NCBI GenBank assembly: GCA_030452025.1
Contig: JAKDNC010000106.1
Span: forward strand, 1-9,120
Direction of reading: 5' to 3'
DNA: 9,120 bases
Source of the DNA: Nocardioides sp.
Lineage (GTDB): Bacteria; Actinomycetota; Actinomycetes; Propionibacteriales; Nocardioidaceae
Each line of letters opens with the position of its first letter. Within the stretch, counting starts at the first letter, position 1. The position numbers and the translations under genes were made by a program. Shown here piece after piece: positions 4,911 to 9,120 of the stretch. The notes beneath the pieces are model-generated. The model was given only the letters and a program-made list of their open reading frames with translations. It did no database searches and had not been told where the DNA came from.

Positions 4911-7021
4911 TGTCCCAGGAACGGTCTCGGCTGCGCCTGATCGTGATCCAGGCGCTCGTCTTCAGTCTCTTCGTCACGCTCTTCGCCCGGCTCTGGTATC
5001 TCCAGGTCGCCGGTGGCGAGGCCTACCAGGCGCAGGCGGCCTCGCAGTCGGTGCGCGAGATCGTGATGCAGCCCGACCGGGGCCTGGTCGTCGACGCGCA
5101 GGGCCGACCGCTGGTCGCCAACCGCAGCTCCTGGGTGATCTCGATCGACCGCACGACCCTGGGCAAGCTCCCCGAGGCGGACCAGAACCGACTCGTCCGA
5201 CGGGTTGCCCGTGCGATCGGGACGAAGCCGGCGAGCGTCCGGGTCCGCCTCAAGAACTGTGGCGACGAGGGGGCGATCGCGGGCAAGTGCTGGAACGGGT
5301 CGCCGTACCAGCCGGTGCCCGTGGCCAACGACGTCGACCCGAAGGTGGCGCAGCGGATCAGCGAGCAGCAGGAGGACTACCCGTCAGTCCTCGCCGACCG
5401 ACAGTCGGTCCGTTCCTACCCCCAGCCGTACGGCGTCAACGCCGCACACATCCTCGGCTATCTCAGCCCGATCACCGAGGACGAGCTCGGCCTCGCCAGA
5501 TCGACCTTCGACCCGTCTGTCAACGGCGCCTCGCAGGTCGGCCGCGCAGGGATCGAGAAGCAGTACGACCAGTGGCTGCGGGGGATGCCCGGCTATCAGC
5601 GCGTCGAGGTCGACTCGATGGGCCGCACCATCGGCGACCACAGCACCGAGGAGGCCAGCCCGGGGGACACTCTGGTCACCTCGATCGACGCCAAGGTGCA
5701 GGCCATGGTGGAGAAGCAGTTGGCCCAGACCATCTCCACGGCCCGCAACACCTTCGACGAGGTCACCGGCAAGAACTACGTCGCCGACTCCGGTGCCGCG
5801 GTGGTGATGGAGGCGGACACCGGCCGGGTCGTTGCGATGGCCAGCCAGCCGACGTACGACCCGAGCGTGTGGGTCAACGGGATCAGCGAGGATCAGCTCA
5901 AGCGCCTCTACTCCGAGGAGGCCGGCACTCCGCTGCTCTCCCGGGCCACCCAGGGCCAGTTCGCCCCGGGGTCGACGTGGAAGCCGATGATGGCCAGCGG
6001 CGCACTGACCAACGGCTACACGACCGACACCCGGCTGGACTGCTCCTCGGCCTTCCAGGTCGGCAACAGGTCGTTCAAGAACTACGAGTCCGGTGCCTAC
6101 GGGATGATCGGCTTCGACAAGGCCCTCGAGGTCTCCTGCAACACCTTCTTCTACCGCGTGGGCTACGACTTCTGGCGCCGCTACGGCAGCGACGTCAGCG
6201 ACGTCAACGCCAAGGACCCGCTGGTCGAAACCGCGAAGAATTTCGGCTTCGGCAAGGAGACTGGCATCGACCTGCCCGGCGAGGCCTCGGGACGGATCGC
6301 GGACCGCAAGTGGAAGCGGGCCTACTTCGAGTCGCAGAAGGACTACTACTGCAGCATCGACGAGGACCCGCCGGATGGCACGAGCAGCTTCCTGAAGCTT
6401 TTCGCGCACGAGTTCTGCCTGGAGGGTTACGCCTACCGTGCGGGCGACGCGGTCAACTTCGCGATCGGGCAGGGCGACACCATCGTGACGCCGCTGCAGC
6501 TGGCCCGTGCCTACGCGGCGATCGGCAACGGCGGTGACCTCTACGCGCCCCGCATCGGCAAGGCGATCGTGGACCCCGAAGGCAAAGTGGTGCGCCGGAT
6601 CAAGCCGCGCAAGCAGGGGACGGTGAAGATCCCCAAGGGCGTCCTCGACTACGTCGACAACGCGCTCAAGGGTGTCACCCGACAAGGCACGATGTCGTGG
6701 AGAATGGGCGGGTTCCCGCTCGACCAGGTCGAGATCCGCTCCAAGACCGGGTCGGCCGAGGTCTACGGCAAGCAATCGTCGTCGTGGGTCGCGTCGTACT
6801 CCGACGACTACGTCGTGGTCATGATGGTCTCCCAGGGAGGCACCGGCTCGGGCACCTCCGGTCCCGCGATCCGCAAGATCTGGGAGAGCCTCTACGGCAT
6901 CGACGGTGAGACGGTGAACACCGCCCGAGCCGCCATTCCCGGTGTGGTCGGGCCGAGGAAGATCCCGACGTTCTCCCCGGACGGCTCGATCCTCCCGCCA
7001 GGCGTGAGGGGCAAACGATGA
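4910..7021 (+). CDS. mrdA: Penicillin-binding protein 2, class B peptidoglycan transpeptidase
   Basis: Membrane-anchored D,D-transpeptidase that cross-links lateral peptidoglycan as the partner of RodA. The 703-residue protein has a short cytoplasmic N-terminus, one uncleaved membrane anchor at about 9-32, a pedestal/dimerisation domain from about 50 to 245, and a transpeptidase domain from about 290 to 660. The three active-site motifs are intact: S-T-W-K with nucleophile Ser355, S-C-N at 409-411 and K-T-G at 612-614. Two insertions carry cysteine pairs, C117/C127 in the pedestal and C481/C503 after the SxN motif; outside the cell these could form disulfides. The second insert (about 465-510) seems typical of actinobacterial PBP2. 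A Pro/Gly-rich tail ends the protein. Start ATG 4910 shares a base with the mreD stop and lacks a clear ribosome binding site; the stop lies in an ATGA overlap with rodA. That neighbour argues for PBP2 over the divisome enzyme PBP3/FtsI. Confidence 0.97.
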   Translation: MSQERSRLRLIVIQALVFSLFVTLFARLWYLQVAGGEAYQAQAASQSVREIVMQPDRGLVVDAQGRPLVANRSSWVISIDRTTLGKLPEADQNRLVRRVARAIGTKPASVRVRLKNCGDEGAIAGKCWNGSPYQPVPVANDVDPKVAQRISEQQEDYPSVLADRQSVRSYPQPYGVNAAHILGYLSPITEDELGLARSTFDPSVNGASQVGRAGIEKQYDQWLRGMPGYQRVEVDSMGRTIGDHSTEEASPGDTLVTSIDAKVQAMVEKQLAQTISTARNTFDEVTGKNYVADSGAAVVMEADTGRVVAMASQPTYDPSVWVNGISEDQLKRLYSEEAGTPLLSRATQGQFAPGSTWKPMMASGALTNGYTTDTRLDCSSAFQVGNRSFKNYESGAYGMIGFDKALEVSCNTFFYRVGYDFWRRYGSDVSDVNAKDPLVETAKNFGFGKETGIDLPGEASGRIADRKWKRAYFESQKDYYCSIDEDPPDGTSSFLKLFAHEFCLEGYAYRAGDAVNFAIGQGDTIVTPLQLARAYAAIGNGGDLYAPRIGKAIVDPEGKVVRRIKPRKQGTVKIPKGVLDYVDNALKGVTRQGTMSWRMGGFPLDQVEIRSKTGSAEVYGKQSSSWVASYSDDYVVVMMVSQGGTGSGTSGPAIRKIWESLYGIDGETVNTARAAIPGVVGPRKIPTFSPDGSILPPGVRGKR
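7006..7011 (+). promoter_or_regulatory. rodA ribosome binding site
   Basis: GAGGGG ends six bases before the rodA ATG at 7018, within the last codons of mrdA, and supports that start together with the ATGA overlap. Confidence 0.65.
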
Positions 7022-8178
7022 AACGTCGCGACCAAGGCCTGGACTGGGTCCTGATGACCGCCACGCTGCTCCTCGTCGTTCTCGGCACGGTCTTGGTGTG
7101 GTCCGCGACCTCCCAGCGGGAGGCGCTGACCGGCGGGGATTCCACGGTCTATCTCAAGAAGCAGCTGGTCAATGTCGCGATCGGTCTCGTGTTGATGGTG
7201 ATGGTGCTGGCCACCGATCACCGATGGGTGCGGATCATCGCGCCACTGATCTACTTCGTGTCGGTGATCGGGCTGGTTCTCGTGCTGACGATGGGATCGG
7301 TCGTCAACGGCTCCCGCTCGTGGCTGATGTTCGGCGGATTGTCGATCCAGCCCTCGGAATTCGCCAAGCTCGCGGTGGTGATCGGGATGGCGCTGCTGGT
7401 GGCCGAACGCTCGGAGGGCACATGGAAGCCTCGGATCGGGTCCGGCGACGTGATCGGGATGCTGGCGATCGCCGGACTGCCCGCTGCGCTGATCCTGCTC
7501 CAGCCCGACCTCGGCACGATGCTGGTGCTCACCGCAACCGTGTTCGGGGTGCTCGCGATCGCCGGTGCGCCGCGGCGTTGGCTGGTCGGACTGTTCGCCG
7601 GCGGGGTCGTAGTCGCAGTGCTCGCCGTGACCGGTGGGTTGCTCAAGGACTACCAGATCGACCGGTTCATGGCGTTCACCGATCCGATGCTCGACCCCCG
7701 TGGCGCCGGCTACAACACTGAACAGGCGCGGATCGCGGTCGGCAATGGCGGCATCTTCGGCCAGGGCCTCTTCGGGGGCTCGCAGACGAAGTCTGGTTTC
7801 GTCCCCGAGCAGCACACTGACTTCATCTTCACGGTCGCGGGGGAGGAGCTCGGCCTGCTGGGGGCCGGCGTACTCATCGCCCTGATCGGCATCATCATCT
7901 GGCGGGCCCTGTGGATCGCCACCCACGCCACCGACATGTTCGGTCGGGTGGCCGCGGGCGGGATCGCCTGCTGGCTCGGATTCCAGGCCTTCCAGAACAT
8001 CGGCATGTGCCTGGGCATCATGCCGGTCACCGGGGTTCCGCTCCCGTTCGTCTCCTACGGCGGATCGTCGATGTTCGCCGGCATGCTCGCCGTGGGCCTG
8101 TTGCAGAACATCCACCTCCGGGGAGCATCGGCACTGCCGACCAGATTCGTGCAGTCGCGCTCGCTGGTCAGTCGCTGA
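7018..8178 (+). CDS. rodA: Peptidoglycan glycosyltransferase RodA (SEDS family)
   Basis: Polytopic membrane enzyme that polymerises lipid II into glycan strands during elongation, working in a complex with PBP2. The protein is 386 residues with about ten hydrophobic segments. SEDS landmarks in order: N-G-S-R-S-W-L (97-103), QPSEFAKL (111-118), QPDLGT (162-167), a G-Y-N-T-E-Q-A-R-I-A-V-G-N-G-G-I-x-G-x-G segment (231-250), V-P-E-Q-H-T-D-F-I-F (262-271) with the conserved acidic residue D268, and G-V-P-L-P-F-V-S-Y-G-G-S-S (339-351) in the last helices. The pairing with a class B PBP gene in a coupled elongasome operon identifies it as RodA and not the divisome paralogue FtsW, whose gene normally sits in the dcw cluster. 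The gene is intact, and a 57-base gap separates it from the next. Confidence 0.96.
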   Translation: MKRRDQGLDWVLMTATLLLVVLGTVLVWSATSQREALTGGDSTVYLKKQLVNVAIGLVLMVMVLATDHRWVRIIAPLIYFVSVIGLVLVLTMGSVVNGSRSWLMFGGLSIQPSEFAKLAVVIGMALLVAERSEGTWKPRIGSGDVIGMLAIAGLPAALILLQPDLGTMLVLTATVFGVLAIAGAPRRWLVGLFAGGVVVAVLAVTGGLLKDYQIDRFMAFTDPMLDPRGAGYNTEQARIAVGNGGIFGQGLFGGSQTKSGFVPEQHTDFIFTVAGEELGLLGAGVLIALIGIIIWRALWIATHATDMFGRVAAGGIACWLGFQAFQNIGMCLGIMPVTGVPLPFVSYGGSSMFAGMLAVGLLQNIHLRGASALPTRFVQSRSLVSR

Positions 8179-8235
8179 CCATCCGACGTATCGTTGGCCG
8201 CTGCATCCCGTCCCCAACGTTCGCCTGAGGTTCTC

Positions 8236-9120
8236 TTGTCGTCCCCTCTGCCCCCCGAGTCGATCCGGCCCGAGTCGATCCGGCCCGAGTCGATCCGGCC
8301 CGAGTCAGTCTTCCCGCGGCTCGAACCGCGGCTGCCGTCTGTGCAGAAGCCCATCCAGTACGTCGGCGGCGAGCTCAACTCGACCCTCAAGGACTGGGAC
8401 TGTGGTGCCGCGGACGGCCCGGGAGAGACAGTGCGGTGGGCGCTGATGTATCCCGACGCCTACGAGATCGGCCTGCCCAACCAGGGCGTCGCCATCCTCT
8501 ACGAGGTTCTCAACGAGCGGGACTGGATCCTGGCCGAGCGCACCTATTCGGTGTGGCAGGACATGGAGCAGGTGATGCGTGAGGGCGACGCCCAGGGGCC
8601 GATCCCGCAGTTCACTGTCGACAGCCACCGTCCGGTGCGCGCCTTTGACGTCTTCGGTCTGAGCTTCTCCACCGAACTCGGCTACACCAACATGCTCAAT
8701 GCTCTTTCGCTGGCGCAGATCCCGCTGCATGCGGTCGACCGCACCGACGAGGACCCGATCGTGCTCTCCGGAGGCCATGCCTCCTTCAACCCGGAGCCGA
8801 TCGCCGACTTCATCGACGCGGCGGTGCTCGGTGACGGCGAAGAGATCGTGCTTGCCATCTCCGAGGTCATCAAGGAGTGGAAGTCGCAGGGACGCCCGGG
8901 TGGCAGGGACGAGGTCCTGCGCCGTCTCGCCATGAGCGAGAACGTCTATGTCCCGAAGTTCTACGACGTCTCCTACGACGACGAGACCGGGCAGATCGCC
9001 TCGGTGGCGCCGAACGTTCCCGGGGTCCCGGACCGGGTCCGCAAGCACACCCTGATGGATCTCGACGCGTGGCCCTACCCGGCCAAGCCGCTGGTGCCGC
9101 TCGCCGAGACCGTCCACGAG
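8236..9120 (+). CDS. TIGR03960-type B12-binding / radical SAM protein (3' end missing)
   Basis: N-terminal 295 codons of a large protein; the frame is open to the right edge. The N-terminal signature E-S-V-F-P-R-L-E-P followed by VQKPIQYVGGELNS is typical of the TIGR03960 family, which combines a cobalamin-binding-like domain with a radical SAM domain. Visible parts of the first domain are RWALMYPDAYEIGLPNQG (from residue 67), F-D-V-F-G-L-S-F-S-T-E (137-147), LSGGHASFNPEP (177-188) and VLGDGEE (197-203). The CxxxCxxC iron-sulfur motif is not inside the window; in this family it should follow soon after. The substrate is unknown. Start: TTG at 8236 with GAGG (8227-8230) five bases upstream. 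No ATG or GTG lies between it and the conserved block, and the GTG at 8341 would remove conserved residues. The first 24 residues include P-E-S-I-R tandem repeats. TATCGT (8189-8194) in the 57-base gap is a weak candidate -10. Confidence 0.88.
   Translation, partial: MSSPLPPESIRPESIRPESIRPESVFPRLEPRLPSVQKPIQYVGGELNSTLKDWDCGAADGPGETVRWALMYPDAYEIGLPNQGVAILYEVLNERDWILAERTYSVWQDMEQVMREGDAQGPIPQFTVDSHRPVRAFDVFGLSFSTELGYTNMLNALSLAQIPLHAVDRTDEDPIVLSGGHASFNPEPIADFIDAAVLGDGEEIVLAISEVIKEWKSQGRPGGRDEVLRRLAMSENVYVPKFYDVSYDDETGQIASVAPNVPGVPDRVRKHTLMDLDAWPYPAKPLVPLAETVHE
8254..8306 (+). repeat. 15-bp tandem repeat at the start of the radical SAM gene
   Basis: The unit CCCGAGTCGATCCGG occurs three times without a mismatch (8254-8268, 8269-8283, 8284-8298), followed by its first eight bases (8299-8306). 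A 15-base unit keeps the frame, and each copy encodes P-E-S-I-R. The partial fourth copy runs into E-S-V-F, the usual N-terminal block of the family, which suggests the array grew by duplication next to the ancestral start. Confidence 0.93.

Noticed and set aside
5384..6775. Long antisense open frame (463 codons) opposite mrdA; similar long minus-strand frames at 6892-8217, 1229-2380 and 2387-3382
   Set aside because: In DNA with strongly G/C third positions the opposite strand has few stops. These frames give low-complexity, Arg/Asp/Gly/Val-rich translations without recognisable domains, and they lie over genes with clear family motifs.
8192..8219. CGTTGG/CCAACG inverted repeat between rodA and the radical SAM gene as a terminator
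   Set aside because: Only six base pairs around a 16-base loop and no T run; too weak to call.
8176..8238. Possible RodA to radical SAM fusion by TGA readthrough, since both genes share a frame with no further stop between them
   Set aside because: One chance in three for the frame, a short gap, a good ribosome binding site for TTG 8236, and no recoding signal make independent translation the simple reading.

Overview
The window is about 9.1 kb of high-GC DNA with all real genes on the + strand. Codon third positions are strongly G/C. Gene content and order (folC, a DUF4233 membrane protein, ndk, mreB-mreC-mreD-mrdA-rodA, then a B12-binding/radical SAM protein of the TIGR03960 type) point to an actinobacterium that keeps MreB, most likely in or near the Nocardioidaceae. 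The family-level placement is inference from gene order and protein style; no marker gene here settles it.

Layout. 1-1585: the 3' part of folC (folylpolyglutamate/dihydrofolate synthase, cut by the window edge) overlapping a small four-helix DUF4233 protein. 1586-2107: ndk, probably with its own promoter and a very short or absent leader. 2108-2458: a 351-bp stretch with no convincing gene, holding several inverted repeats, a candidate -10 element and the mreB ribosome binding site. 2459-8178: five cell-wall elongation genes, each stop codon overlapping the next start by 1 or 4 bases, so surely one translationally coupled operon. 8179-9120: a 57-bp gap and the first 295 codons of the radical SAM gene, which runs off the right edge.

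How the genes work together. MreB (actin-like filament), MreC and MreD (membrane scaffold), PBP2/MrdA (class B transpeptidase) and RodA (SEDS glycosyltransferase) together are the elongasome, or Rod complex, that inserts lateral peptidoglycan. FolC and Ndk are housekeeping enzymes of folate and nucleotide metabolism that sit beside this cluster.

Oddities. The clearest anomaly is a 57-base tract inside mreC (3964-4020), made largely of G and C runs with an in-frame TAA. It keeps both the reading frame and the exact length expected for MreC, so it looks like corrupted sequence rather than a true mutation. Other points are a 15-bp tandem repeat encoding P-E-S-I-R units at the start of the radical SAM protein, and competing inverted repeats upstream of mreB. 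I see no mobile element, tRNA, rRNA, CRISPR array or undescribed multi-gene system; apart from these points this is an ordinary core-genome region.
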